Shown piece after piece: positions 22,686 through 31,644 of a stretch of 64,000 nt of DNA. The DNA comes from Marinobacter sp. es.048 (GTDB taxonomy: Bacteria; Pseudomonadota; Gammaproteobacteria; Pseudomonadales; Oleiphilaceae), in the NCBI RefSeq assembly GCF_900188435.1, contig NZ_FYFA01000001.1:2322309-2386308 (forward strand), written 5' to 3'. The notes beneath the pieces were generated by a model. It had not been told where the DNA came from, ran no database searches, and worked only from the letters and a program-made list of their open reading frames with translations. The stretch's first letter is position 1, and every line of letters starts with the position of its first letter. The position numbers and the translations under genes were made by a program.

Positions 22686-25298
22686 ATGAACACCGACTAC
22701 CGCAAACCCCTCCCAGGCACCGACCTGGACTACTTCGATACCCGCCAGGCCGTGGAAGACATCCAGGCCGGCGCGTATGACAAACTCCCGTATACCTCCA
22801 AAATCCTGGCGGAACAACTGGTTCGCCGCTGCGATCCCGAGGTGCTGACGGACTCCCTGAAGCAGCTGATCGAACGCAAGCGCGACCTGGACTTCCCCTG
22901 GTACCCGGCCCGTGTGGTCTGCCACGACATCCTCGGCCAGACTGCCCTGGTGGATCTGGCCGGCCTGCGTGACGCCATCGCCGAGAAGGGCGGTGACCCA
23001 GCCAAGGTGAACCCTGTAGTGCCCACACAGCTAATCGTGGATCACTCTCTCGCCGTTGAGCACGCCGGTTTCGAGAAAGACGCGTTCGAGAAGAACCGTC
23101 AGATAGAAGACCGCCGTAACGACGACCGTTTCCACTTCATCAACTGGACCAAGACCGCGTTCAAGAACGTGGACGTGATTCCTCCCGGCAACGGCATCAT
23201 GCATCAGATCAACCTGGAGAAGATGTCTCCGGTGGTTCAGAATCGGCCGGATGGGGAAGGAAAGCGCGTAGCTTTCCCGGATACCTGTGTTGGCACCGAC
23301 AGCCACACCCCGATGGTCGATGCCCTGGGTGTCATCTCTGTCGGCGTTGGTGGCCTGGAAGCCGAGAGCGTCATGCTGGGCCGCGCCTCCATGATGCGCC
23401 TGCCGGACATCGTGGGCGTTGAGCTCACTGGCAAGCTGCAGCCGGGCATCACCAGTACTGATATGGTCCTCGCTATCACCGAATTCCTGCGCAAGGAAAG
23501 AGTGGTAGGCGCTTACCTGGAATTCTATGGCGAAGGTGCCGACAGCCTCAGCGTGGGGGACCGTGCCACCATCTCCAACATGACTCCGGAGTATGGCGCC
23601 ACCGCTGCGATGTTCTACATTGACGGCCAGACCATCGATTATCTGAAGCTGACCGGTCGTGAAGACGATCAGGTTGCTCTGGTTGAGACCTTCGCAAAGG
23701 AAACCGGCCTCTGGGCAGACAGCATGAAAAACGCCGAATACGAGCGTGTGCTGAAGTTTGACCTGTCCAAAGTGGCCCGCACCCTGGCTGGCCCGTCCAA
23801 CCCCCATGCGCACCTGCCCACATCCGAGCTGGCAGAACGCGGGATTGCCGGTGAATGGGAGCAGGAAGAAGGCAAGATGCCGGATGGCGCGTGCATCATC
23901 GCCGCCATCACCAGCTGTACCAACACCAGTAACCCCCGCAACATGGTGGCTGCAGGCCTGATTGCCCGCAACGCCAACAAGCTGGGCCTGACCCGTAAGC
24001 CCTGGGTGAAAACCTCCTTGGCGCCGGGTTCCAAAACGGTAAAAATGTACCTGGAAGAGGCCAAACTGCTGCCCGAGCTGGAACAGCTCGGCTTCGGCGT
24101 GGTGGCCTTCGCCTGCACCACCTGCAACGGCATGAGCGGCGCCCTGGATCCGAAAATCGCCCAGGAAATTATGGACCGTGACCTGTTCTCAACAGCGGTA
24201 CTTTCCGGTAACCGGAACTTCGACGGCCGGATTCACCCTTACGCCAAACAGGCGTTCCTGGCGTCGCCGCCGCTGGTGGTTGCCTATGCGATTGCTGGCA
24301 CCATCCGCTTCGACATCGAAAAAGATGCCCTCGGTTACGACCAGGACGGCAATCCCGTTACCCTGAAGGACATCTGGCCGGACGACGCGGAAATCGATGC
24401 CATCGTGAAATCCAGCGTGAAGCCGGAACAGTTCCGCAGCACCTACATCCCGATGTTCGACATCACCCGGGATGCCCAGGCCAACACCAACCCGCTGTAC
24501 GAGTGGCGCCCGCAGAGCACCTACATCCGTCGTCCGCCGTACTGGGAAGGCGGCATGGTGGGTGAGAAAACCCTCAAGGGCATGCGTCCGCTGGCGGTGT
24601 TGCCGGACAACATCACCACCGACCATCTGTCGCCCTCAAACGCGATCATGATGAACAGTGCCGCCGGTGAATACCTGCACAAAATGGGTGTGCCGGAGGA
24701 AGACTTCAATTCCTACGCCACCCACCGGGGCGACCACCTGACCGCCCAGCGTGCTACGTTTGCCAACCCGAAGCTGTTCAACGAAATGGTCCGGGATGAA
24801 AACGACAACGTGAGGCAGGGCTCCCTGGCCCGCATCGAGCCGGAAGGCAAGGTTGTCCGCATGTGGGAAGCCATCGAAACCTACATGGATCGCAAGCAGC
24901 CGCTGATCATCATCGCCGGTGCCGACTACGGGCAGGGCTCCTCCCGTGACTGGGCCGCCAAGGGCGTAGCACTGGCGGGTGTAGAAGCCATCGTGGCCGA
25001 AGGCTTCGAGCGGATTCACCGCACCAACCTGATCGGCATGGGTGTTATGCCCCTGCAGTTCGAGGAAGGCACCACCCGCAAGACCCTGGGCATCGACGGC
25101 ACCGAAACCTACGACGTGGAAGGCACCCCCGCACCTCGCGCCGAGCTCACGCTGGTTATCCACCGGAAGAACGGCAGCACCGAGCGCATTCCGGTCGTCT
25201 GCCGCCTGGATACCGCTGAAGAAGTGTCCATCTACAGCGCTGGTGGTGTGTTGCAGCGGTTTGCGGAAGATTTCCTGCAGTCCGAAGGGGCGGCGTAG
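22686..25298 (+). CDS. acnD: Fe/S-dependent 2-methylisocitrate dehydratase AcnD
   Basis: The 870-residue aconitase-superfamily enzyme has the three cluster cysteines Cys411 (ITSCTNTSNP) and Cys477/Cys480 (FACTTCNGMSG), plus GTDSHTPMV and the C-terminal swivel motif GADYGQGSSRDWAAKG. The length and PrpF neighbour identify it as AcnD rather than AcnA. It dehydrates 2-methylcitrate to 2-methyl-trans-aconitate-type product, which requires PrpF for onward conversion. The genome also has a PrpD-type dehydratase at 32.0 kb, giving two alternative dehydration systems. Confidence 0.96.
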   Translation: MNTDYRKPLPGTDLDYFDTRQAVEDIQAGAYDKLPYTSKILAEQLVRRCDPEVLTDSLKQLIERKRDLDFPWYPARVVCHDILGQTALVDLAGLRDAIAEKGGDPAKVNPVVPTQLIVDHSLAVEHAGFEKDAFEKNRQIEDRRNDDRFHFINWTKTAFKNVDVIPPGNGIMHQINLEKMSPVVQNRPDGEGKRVAFPDTCVGTDSHTPMVDALGVISVGVGGLEAESVMLGRASMMRLPDIVGVELTGKLQPGITSTDMVLAITEFLRKERVVGAYLEFYGEGADSLSVGDRATISNMTPEYGATAAMFYIDGQTIDYLKLTGREDDQVALVETFAKETGLWADSMKNAEYERVLKFDLSKVARTLAGPSNPHAHLPTSELAERGIAGEWEQEEGKMPDGACIIAAITSCTNTSNPRNMVAAGLIARNANKLGLTRKPWVKTSLAPGSKTVKMYLEEAKLLPELEQLGFGVVAFACTTCNGMSGALDPKIAQEIMDRDLFSTAVLSGNRNFDGRIHPYAKQAFLASPPLVVAYAIAGTIRFDIEKDALGYDQDGNPVTLKDIWPDDAEIDAIVKSSVKPEQFRSTYIPMFDITRDAQANTNPLYEWRPQSTYIRRPPYWEGGMVGEKTLKGMRPLAVLPDNITTDHLSPSNAIMMNSAAGEYLHKMGVPEEDFNSYATHRGDHLTAQRATFANPKLFNEMVRDENDNVRQGSLARIEPEGKVVRMWEAIETYMDRKQPLIIIAGADYGQGSSRDWAAKGVALAGVEAIVAEGFERIHRTNLIGMGVMPLQFEEGTTRKTLGIDGTETYDVEGTPAPRAELTLVIHRKNGSTERIPVVCRLDTAEEVSIYSAGGVLQRFAEDFLQSEGAA

Positions 25299-25308
25299 CC
25301 TGAAAAAA

Positions 25309-25345
25309 TGTCGGATTACGGCCCTTTGGCCTAATCCGACCTACG
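25309..25345. repeat. REP-like palindrome (acnD-prpF gap, 1 of 2)
   Basis: Arms TGTCGGATTACGGCC and GGCCTAATCCGAC, starting 10 bases after the acnD stop. Confidence 0.88.
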
Positions 25346-25365
25346 CCATAGCTATCGCCAAACAA

Positions 25366-25397
25366 CGTAGGTCGGATTAGCGAAGAGTAATCCGACA
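25366..25397. repeat. REP-like palindrome (acnD-prpF gap, 2 of 2)
   Basis: CGTAGGTCGGATTAGCG...AGTAATCCGACA in opposite orientation to copy 1; the loop is shortened. Confidence 0.86.
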
Positions 25398-25416
25398 AAG
25401 AGCTAAAGGGTACCCC

Positions 25417-26592
25417 ATGCCTAACAAACCCCAAATCAAAATCCCCGCCACGTACATGCGTGGCGGCACATCCAAAGGCGTCTTTTTCCGCCTTCAGGAC
25501 CTACCCGAACCCTGCCAGACCCCGGGCGAAGCCCGAGACAAACTCCTGCTCCGTGTAATCGGCAGCCCCGACCCCTACCAGAAGCAAATCGACGGTATGG
25601 GCGGCGCTACCTCCAGCACCAGCAAAACCGTGATCCTGGCGGAGCCCACCCAGCCGGATCACGATGTCGATTACCTGTTCGGCCAGGTCTCCATCGACAA
25701 GCCCTTTGTTGACTGGAGCGGCAACTGCGGCAACCTCACCGCTGCTGTAGGCGCCTTCGCCATCAACAGCGGTTTCGTTGCCAAGGACAGGATTCCGGAG
25801 AACGGCACCTGCACCGTGCGCATCTGGCAAGCCAACATCAGAAAGACCATCGTCGCCCACGTGCCCATCACCAACGGTGAAGTGCAGGAAACTGGTGATT
25901 TCGAGCTCGATGGCGTGACCTTCCCAGCCGCCGAAGTGCAAGTGGAATTCATGGACCCCGCCGATGGCGAAGGCTCCATGTTCCCCACCGGCAACCTGGT
26001 GGACGACCTTGAAGTGCCGGGCGTAGGCACCCTCAAAGCCACCATGATCAATGCCGGCATCCCAACCATCTTCGTGAACGCCGAAGACATCGGGTACAAA
26101 GGCACGGAGCTGCAGGACGACATCAACTCTGACCCTAAAGCTCTGGCCAGGTTTGAAACCATCCGTGCGCACGGAGCGGTTAAAATGGGGCTGATCCAGA
26201 ACATCGAAGAAGCCGCCAATCGCCAGCACACTCCGAAAGTGGCCTTCGTTGCGAAGCCGTCTGATTACGTATCCTCAAGTGGCAAGAACATCGGGGCAGG
26301 GGATGTGGATGTCCTTGTTCGCGCTCTGTCCATGGGCAAGCTCCACCACGCCATGATGGGCACGGCTGCGGTGGCCATCGCTACCGCATCCGCCGTTCCC
26401 GGAACCCTGGTGAACCTTGCTGCTGGCGGTGGCGACCGTACCCATGTGACCTTCGGTCACCCCTCCGGAACTTTGCGTGTGGGCGCCGAAGCGAAGGAAG
26501 TGAATGGTCAGTGGACCGCAACCAAAGCCATTATGAGCCGCAGTGCGCGGGTATTGATGGAAGGTTGGGTTAGGGTGCCGGAATCAAGCTAG
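25417..26592 (+). CDS. prpF: 2-methylaconitate cis-trans isomerase PrpF
   Basis: The 391-residue protein begins KIPATYMRGGTSKGVFF, the PrpF/4-oxalomesaconate-tautomerase signature. It has VDWSGNCGNLTAAVGAFA (DAP-epimerase-like fold, with the catalytic-region Cys) and a C-terminal HPSGTLRVGAE. PrpF isomerises the AcnD product so that aconitase-type hydration can proceed. It closes the continuous prp operon; a hairpin follows at 26622. Confidence 0.96.
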   Translation: MPNKPQIKIPATYMRGGTSKGVFFRLQDLPEPCQTPGEARDKLLLRVIGSPDPYQKQIDGMGGATSSTSKTVILAEPTQPDHDVDYLFGQVSIDKPFVDWSGNCGNLTAAVGAFAINSGFVAKDRIPENGTCTVRIWQANIRKTIVAHVPITNGEVQETGDFELDGVTFPAAEVQVEFMDPADGEGSMFPTGNLVDDLEVPGVGTLKATMINAGIPTIFVNAEDIGYKGTELQDDINSDPKALARFETIRAHGAVKMGLIQNIEEAANRQHTPKVAFVAKPSDYVSSSGKNIGAGDVDVLVRALSMGKLHHAMMGTAAVAIATASAVPGTLVNLAAGGGDRTHVTFGHPSGTLRVGAEAKEVNGQWTATKAIMSRSARVLMEGWVRVPESS

Positions 26593-26621
26593 GCTTCCGG
26601 TTCATATTTGCAGATGTGAAG

Positions 26622-26650
26622 AAGGTCGGAGAAAGGAGTTCCCCGACCTT
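26622..26650 (+). terminator. Hairpin downstream of prpF
   Basis: AAGGTCGG (26622-26629) pairs perfectly with CCGACCTT (26643-26650) around a 13-base loop. It lies between the prp operon and the convergent PEP-CTERM gene; the T tail is weak. Confidence 0.5.
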
Positions 26651-26687
26651 TACAATTCAGCTAGCAATAATTTGATTAGTTGCGGTA

Positions 26688-27389
26688 TTACGAAGCTTTG
26701 CGGCTTCGGGCAATTCCGAGCCCCAACAGGCCCAGCCCAAAGAGTGCAAGGGTCCCGGGCTCAGGAACGTCCACAGTGCGGATGCCAGCCAGTGCAAAGT
26801 CTGTGTTGTCCGGGCTGCGCAGCTTCGCCGTGTCGGCGAAAAATTCAATGGAGGTTACTCCAGTGAACGCATCCAAAGACGAGAGGGGAGAGGCATTTGC
26901 AATTGTTCCCTCAAACAGCCCGGTTCCGTCCAGTGCGGTTCCGGTAAAACCACCACCAGCTCCGTTACCGTTCACTTGGAACTGAGCAATTTCCGCCACC
27001 GGGTCTGAGTTATTTGCTCCATTTCCAAAAAGGTCGAGGAAAAAAATTGAAGCGATGTCGACTGCGCGAGAAAACGTAATTTTCAGGCGTTGAACATCTG
27101 TTTTCTCGCCATCGCCAAAGGAAACCTCATCGTCGACGATGCCGATGCCATCTGATGAGCATGTGAGTCCAATCGGACCGCAATGCGTGATGTCACCGTC
27201 AAATGTAGTTTCCGTGAAGCCGGTTGATCCGTTTCCATCAAAGGCCTCGAGAGTGACCGAAAGGCTTCCGAATAGTCTTGGGTTGTTAGCTGTCCACCCG
27301 CCGTCTGTGAAATCGATCAGTCCCGCATTCGCAGATTGGGAAGCTCCGAGCGCTACAGCGAGCCCCATTGCCAGAAATGAAGTCTTCAT
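26688..27389 (-). CDS. PEP-CTERM sorting-domain protein
   Basis: The 233-residue exported protein has a signal peptide (MKTSFLAMGLAVALGASQSANA) and the C-terminal VPEPGTLALFGLGLLGLG helix with basic tail ARSRKAS. The body is Gly/Asp/Thr-rich and beta-like; a pair of cysteines (HCGPIGLTC) may form a disulphide. I recognise no other domain. It is convergent with prpF and has a near-consensus -24/-12 promoter upstream. It would be processed by an exosortase during export to the envelope or matrix. Confidence 0.92.
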   Translation of the reverse strand: MKTSFLAMGLAVALGASQSANAGLIDFTDGGWTANNPRLFGSLSVTLEAFDGNGSTGFTETTFDGDITHCGPIGLTCSSDGIGIVDDEVSFGDGEKTDVQRLKITFSRAVDIASIFFLDLFGNGANNSDPVAEIAQFQVNGNGAGGGFTGTALDGTGLFEGTIANASPLSSLDAFTGVTSIEFFADTAKLRSPDNTDFALAGIRTVDVPEPGTLALFGLGLLGLGIARSRKAS

Positions 27390-27446
27390 TAAACACGTAC
27401 TCCTGAATCGTTAATACTCAATGACCTTCATGGCCCGTAGAGTATA

Positions 27447-27463
27447 AAGCATTAAATGTGCCA
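27447..27463 (-). promoter_or_regulatory. Sigma-54-type promoter of the PEP-CTERM gene at 26.7 kb
   Basis: The minus strand reads TGGCACATTTAATGCTT: a full TGGCAC -24 box and TGCTT -12 box with ten bases between GG and GC. It is the best of the four matches and lies 58 bases upstream of the start codon. Confidence 0.75.
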
Positions 27464-27469
27464 GAGGTG

Positions 27470-28073
27470 TTAAACGCTTTTACTTCAGAGTGATAGGTGT
27501 TTGGAGGAACGTTTATTAGTTCGTCATGTAAAAGAATTCGACACACTATAAGCTTTCTGAGTCAGGATCATAAGAATCGTAAAATAATCAACGTTAAGCA
27601 GACTTCGACCGAATGCCTCCTGCCTTTTTAAGCAGGTCTGATAGCGCGCCGGTAAACAGGCCCTTCCAAAAGTCCTCTGGTTAAAGCTGATAAGAGGGCG
27701 CGCTGAGTTTTGGGAGCTTGCGAAGCCCGTACCTGAGGGTCGCCAGACCTCCGGGTTCAGCTCCTTTCGTTTTGCAGATGCGGACGAGGCTGAATTCAGT
27801 GTGATCCGAATCGACAGTTTGGTGATGTCAGTAAAGTTTACGCCCGATTCGGCCAGTTCCTTGTTGAAGTAATTGTTTAATTCTTAACTGACTATAAAAA
27901 GCTTCATTTAAACACTTTCCTTCTAATGAAATTGAACTCAAGCGTCGCTGAATAGACATGACGCCTATTGCGATTCATTTTCGCCGGTTCAACGTCGAAT
28001 ATCCTTACACTTTGATCTCGGGATCAATAAAATAATATTTTTAACTACCTGAAAAATAAATATTTTTATTATC
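27470..28073. other. Long intergenic region with a possible gene remnant
   Basis: Between divergent PEP-CTERM genes. A stop-free plus-strand frame of about 75 codons (roughly 27645-27868, containing AEFWELAKPVPEG and DADEAEFSVIRIDSL) looks coding-like but has no start codon. I do not recognise it; it may be a degraded gene. The stretch 27885-28073 is very A/T-rich, as expected of a promoter or activator-binding region. Confidence 0.35.
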
Positions 28074-28090
28074 TGGTATGGGTCATGCTT
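28074..28090 (+). promoter_or_regulatory. Sigma-54-type promoter of the PEP-CTERM gene at 28.2 kb
   Basis: TGGTATGGGTCATGCTT has GG and GC ten bases apart, 71 bases before the start codon, directly after a very A/T-rich stretch suited to an activator loop. Confidence 0.6.
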
Positions 28091-28160
28091 ATTCAGGAGT
28101 ACCGCTGACTCGCTGGCTTGAATTCCGGCTGCCAGCGTTCACAATCAAGGAGAGATAATT

Positions 28161-29003
28161 ATGAACACAGCACTTAAAAGAACCCTTCTATCAACGGTTG
28201 TCCTGCCTTTGACTCTCGGCGCGGCATCTGCCAGTGCGGTGATGATTGAAGAGTGGGGCTATGACGTCGACAGTAACTTCTCTAACACGAGCTACACTGC
28301 AGCAGATGGTGATAACGACGGCACCATTGTTGAATCTGATAATGAATTGTCATGGGGCGGCAGTCTTGATCCTGCTTCGGAGGATCGGTCTTCGGTTTCA
28401 ATCGAGGATGTATCTTCGGCAGGCGGTCTTTTCACCAATGTGAACACCGTAGATGGTGGAACCTTTACCCACGACAACAATATTATCAATGCCGATTTTC
28501 AGTCGCTGACAGGATTTGATCTGACGTCCACGCTGATATTGACTCCCGTTGATCCCGCCGGGCCAGCGTTGGAGCCAACATCGCTGACGTTCATGAGTTT
28601 CTTCAGTGAAACATTCAACAGGGATGAGCCCGGAGACTGTAGTTTCCCATCAACCTCAGCGTGTGATGACATCTTCACCATTGATAATTTTGACGAGCTA
28701 GGTGCCGTGGATAATGGTGAAGGAGGCTTCGAGTTCGCTCAGTCGTTCGTCATCGCCGATTACAAGTATACGGTGTTTCTGGAGTTGGCCGGCCTTGCGG
28801 TCCTGGATGATGACGCCTGTACAGCAGCAGGAGCCAGCTCTGGATGTGTCGGTCTTCTGACTCTTGAGGATACCGAAAACAACTTCGACACCAGTTTCCG
28901 GATCACCGCGTCAAAGGTACCTGAGCCTGGCACGCTTGCATTGCTGGGCCTTGGCCTTGCCGGCTTGGGTCTGTCACGCAGGAGAAAAGCAGCAAGTGCA
29001 TAA
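28161..29003 (+). CDS. PEP-CTERM protein of the THxN type
   Basis: The 280-residue exported protein has a signal peptide (ending ASASA), a body containing EEWGYDVDSNFSN near the mature N-terminus and the FTHDNN motif (THxN) near residue 108. Paired cysteines (GDCSFPSTSACDD and DDACTAAGASSGC) follow. The sorting tail is VPEPGTLALLGLGLAGLG with basic end SRRRKAASA. THxN proteins are a recognised PEP-CTERM subgroup of unknown function (recollection). AAGGAGAGA lies before the start. It ends at a strong terminator shared with the convergent acyltransferase gene. Confidence 0.9.
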   Translation: MNTALKRTLLSTVVLPLTLGAASASAVMIEEWGYDVDSNFSNTSYTAADGDNDGTIVESDNELSWGGSLDPASEDRSSVSIEDVSSAGGLFTNVNTVDGGTFTHDNNIINADFQSLTGFDLTSTLILTPVDPAGPALEPTSLTFMSFFSETFNRDEPGDCSFPSTSACDDIFTIDNFDELGAVDNGEGGFEFAQSFVIADYKYTVFLELAGLAVLDDDACTAAGASSGCVGLLTLEDTENNFDTSFRITASKVPEPGTLALLGLGLAGLGLSRRRKAASA

Positions 29004-29040
29004 TGTCTGAACGGTTATAATGTTCAGATGCCACTGCTGA

Positions 29041-29077
29041 AAAAAGAAGCCCCCGCCTCGCAGCGGGGGCTTCTTTT
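29041..29077. terminator. Strong bidirectional terminator
   Basis: AAAAAGAAGCCCCCGC and GCGGGGGCTTCTTTT form a 15-bp perfect stem with A and T flanks between convergent genes. Confidence 0.92.
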
Positions 29078-29891
29078 AGTTGTTATCCGGTTTAGCCGGC
29101 AAGAATCGTCCCTCATCCGTAATCAACGACCAGACATCGGGACGACGCTTCTTGATACGGTCAATCAGTGACGCTGCTTCGGTGAAGGCAGGGCGGCGTA
29201 GCCCGTGATACTCAAGCACCGGTCCCACATGGTCAAATTCCACTCCAAATCGTTTTAACAGGCGCAACTGGGCTGGCTCCATAACCGCCATCCAGTGGGT
29301 TATGCCATGTTTAACTGACATTTCGAGAATGGCAGCGAAAAGCCCCAGGCTGATATAGGGAACTGCCCGTTTGCCATTTTCTGAATCGCTGTAACTGGCC
29401 TGCTCGCTGACACCCGTGACAGATTTGTCCTCATTGAGGCGCTTCCGAAACTCCCGGCTGACTGCCATCCGTGATATTTCTGCGATCTGATCACGGCGGG
29501 CGAGTGCAATCGCTTCTTGTGCTCGTCGGCTCATTCGGTGCGTGCAGGGGGCCTCCATCGGGAAATCGCCTTCTTCGGGGTGGTCGCCCGCCATGACAAG
29601 ACGAACGGTGGCCACGCTGTGTCCCGTCGCCCGGTGCCGAATCAAAGCGTGAGCGGACCTCGGATCGTACGAATCGTGCTCCCGGTTATCGACAAAGCAA
29701 TTCGGGTCCTCGAAAGGCCGGTCGATGCAGTAAACCTGATAGCGAACTTCGAAGACCTCATTGATCGCTTCTGGCGAGGTTGCCAGCTCTACATCGAAGA
29801 CTGAGTGAAAAATGTTACCGATGTCGTCTTCGTGAGCGTTCCGGTTTTTGGTATTTCCTCTCCCGTGTTGAAAAGCGGAGCCGTTTTGCAT
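29076..29891 (-). CDS. PEP-CTERM/exosortase system-associated acyltransferase
   Basis: The 271-residue protein fits the exosortase-associated N-acyltransferase family (AHL-synthase/GNAT-like). It shows FEVRYQVYCIDRPFEDPNCF near the N-terminus, EHDSYDPRSAHALIRHRATG, VRLVM and the EISRMAVSREFRKR motif, then ISLGLFAAILEMSVKHGITHW. The early arrangement resembles autoinducer synthases, so an acyl carrier or acyl-CoA donor is likely; the acceptor is unknown. It sits between PEP-CTERM genes and an FAD oxidase. The product may be an acylated signal or a lipid modification linked to the sortase system. A GAGG ribosome site lies nine bases before the start. Confidence 0.88.
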   Translation of the reverse strand: MQNGSAFQHGRGNTKNRNAHEDDIGNIFHSVFDVELATSPEAINEVFEVRYQVYCIDRPFEDPNCFVDNREHDSYDPRSAHALIRHRATGHSVATVRLVMAGDHPEEGDFPMEAPCTHRMSRRAQEAIALARRDQIAEISRMAVSREFRKRLNEDKSVTGVSEQASYSDSENGKRAVPYISLGLFAAILEMSVKHGITHWMAVMEPAQLRLLKRFGVEFDHVGPVLEYHGLRRPAFTEAASLIDRIKKRRPDVWSLITDEGRFLPAKPDNN

Positions 29892-30009
29892 AATTAGGTC
29901 CTCATATTGTCCCGTTCAGGGAGGCTGTTATGGCGATAATCCATGGAGTAAAACCGCCGTCTCAACATCCACTGAGGGCGTACTACGGGTATATCGAGGT
30001 AACAGCAGA

Positions 30010-31644
30010 TCAGACCTCGGAACCTTTTATCCTGTGCACGTATCGTCCTGGCGCCAGGATGAAATTGGGATCGACGGCAGCCTTCAATTGACTGGCAAGG
30101 CCAGGGAAAGCCGAGCGATCGTTATTCAGGGTATCCATGGCGTCGACGTTCAGGCGGTAGGGCAGGAAGCCTTCCTTTTGCCCTGCGTTCAGCAAGGCGC
30201 GGTAACAGTTCCTTGCCCGAGCTGTCGCATCCGGGTCCCTGCGATCAAAGAGCAGAGGCACGGTAGAGTCGAAGCAGCGGTCGTTTACCGTCGTCAAGGT
30301 AATAAGTGGATTGACACCGTATTGTGGGCAAATTCGTTCGATCATTTCGGTATAACGCCGAACATCGTTTCCCCTTATCGGGACCAGCGGCGCGAACCAA
30401 ATGAGACCGCAGCCGTCCCGCGCGGGATTCTTTGGCCGTCCGGGCTCTGGCAGGGTGCCCGAGCGCCAATAGGCCAGCGCCAGCGCAACCTCGTTGGGAG
30501 TCCCATGCATGATTTCGAGCGCCCCGGAGAGCGTATCCGCCATGCCCTTAACCCGCGTTGCCAGCCTGCCGGGCAGCACGCGGGCGATAGTTCGTGCAGC
30601 CTTGACCCTTCGCCGGTTTATGAAGACCAGGCGGTCAGTCACGGGCCCAAGAATCCGCCTCAAGGTGCGCCTGGCCGCCCCAACCATCTCTCTGGACGCG
30701 TAAATCGCGCCAACACCGCTCCAGGCTGGAACGCCATAGCGATCAGCGAGAGCTTCAATTTCGTCGGCAGGCAAGACCCCGTCGATCGCCTTGTCTTCGG
30801 GGAAGGGTGCCATCATCGAGAGCATACGCTGGCTGTTGAGCAGGTTGATCGCAACAACAGAGCCACCAAGTGCGCGCAGCACTGCCCTGACTGTCGGTAC
30901 GAGCAGTTCCAGTTTGGCGTCGTCTTTTGTGGAAAAGAAAAACGCAGTGACAGTTTCGGGAGCCGGTGCAAGGGCGATGGTCATTTTCACAACCACGCCG
31001 AAATTCCCCTGGCTGAAAAGCCCATCGAGATAAGGGCCAAGCCCCCATTTGAAAAGTCCGTCTATTTCCGCACCGCCAAGTTCGCTCAATGGGGTCCTGT
31101 AAAGCGTGCCGTCGGGCAGCACCGCTTCTATTTTGGTTACTGCCGCGAAATGGTCGGTAATCGGCGTGATGCCGTAACCACGCTCAAGTGCATTACCAAG
31201 AATGCTGCAAGTGGGTCCCGCGCCTGTCACAGGAACAAGGTAATCGCCATCATTGCGATCGAGGAATTCTCGCAGGGCGCCCTGAGTTACCCCGGGCTCA
31301 ACAGTAACAACGCCCATTTCCGGGTCAAAATCGGAAATTCGATCAAGGCGGCTGAGGTCAAGGATTACGCAATCGTCTTCCACCGGGTTGGCACTGCCGT
31401 AACCCCAGTTGTTACCCGTGCTCACCGGGTAGACCGAGACCTTCCAGCGTTGCGCAATTTGTAGAATGTCTGCGACCTGCTCCTGTGTTTCCGGGCGCAG
31501 AACAGCCGGAATTGAGCGCCTGGTTCCAATTGTAGAGGCACCAAGATTCTCGGCGCTCGCCGAGGTGACTCCGGATTTTCCCAGGATAGCGGCCCATTCG
31601 GTAATTGCAGACTCGATAGAGGAACTAGTCACTGGCGTTTCCAA
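30010..31644 (-). CDS. FAD-linked oxidase, VAO/4-cresol dehydrogenase family
   Basis: The 544-residue protein has the PCMH-type FAD domain in its N-terminal half: AVLRPETQEQVADILQIAQ, the loop YPVSTGNNWGYGSA and the pyrophosphate-binding GAGPTCSILGNALERGYG. The C-terminal half has a cap and substrate-domain pattern ending NFILAPGRYVH. Family members oxidise para-substituted phenols such as p-cresol or vanillyl alcohol, or act on other alcohols. No cytochrome partner gene is adjacent, so an oxidase or a different electron acceptor is possible. It is co-directional with the acyltransferase gene, 118 bases upstream of it, so both may be one transcription unit. Confidence 0.85.
   Translation of the reverse strand: METPVTSSSIESAITEWAAILGKSGVTSASAENLGASTIGTRRSIPAVLRPETQEQVADILQIAQRWKVSVYPVSTGNNWGYGSANPVEDDCVILDLSRLDRISDFDPEMGVVTVEPGVTQGALREFLDRNDGDYLVPVTGAGPTCSILGNALERGYGITPITDHFAAVTKIEAVLPDGTLYRTPLSELGGAEIDGLFKWGLGPYLDGLFSQGNFGVVVKMTIALAPAPETVTAFFFSTKDDAKLELLVPTVRAVLRALGGSVVAINLLNSQRMLSMMAPFPEDKAIDGVLPADEIEALADRYGVPAWSGVGAIYASREMVGAARRTLRRILGPVTDRLVFINRRRVKAARTIARVLPGRLATRVKGMADTLSGALEIMHGTPNEVALALAYWRSGTLPEPGRPKNPARDGCGLIWFAPLVPIRGNDVRRYTEMIERICPQYGVNPLITLTTVNDRCFDSTVPLLFDRRDPDATARARNCYRALLNAGQKEGFLPYRLNVDAMDTLNNDRSAFPGLASQLKAAVDPNFILAPGRYVHRIKGSEV

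Noticed and set aside
30034..31464. A 476-codon open frame on the plus strand
   Set aside because: It is antisense to the whole FAD oxidase gene, lacks a ribosome site and gives a Cys/His/Arg-rich sequence typical of shadow frames in high-GC codon bias.
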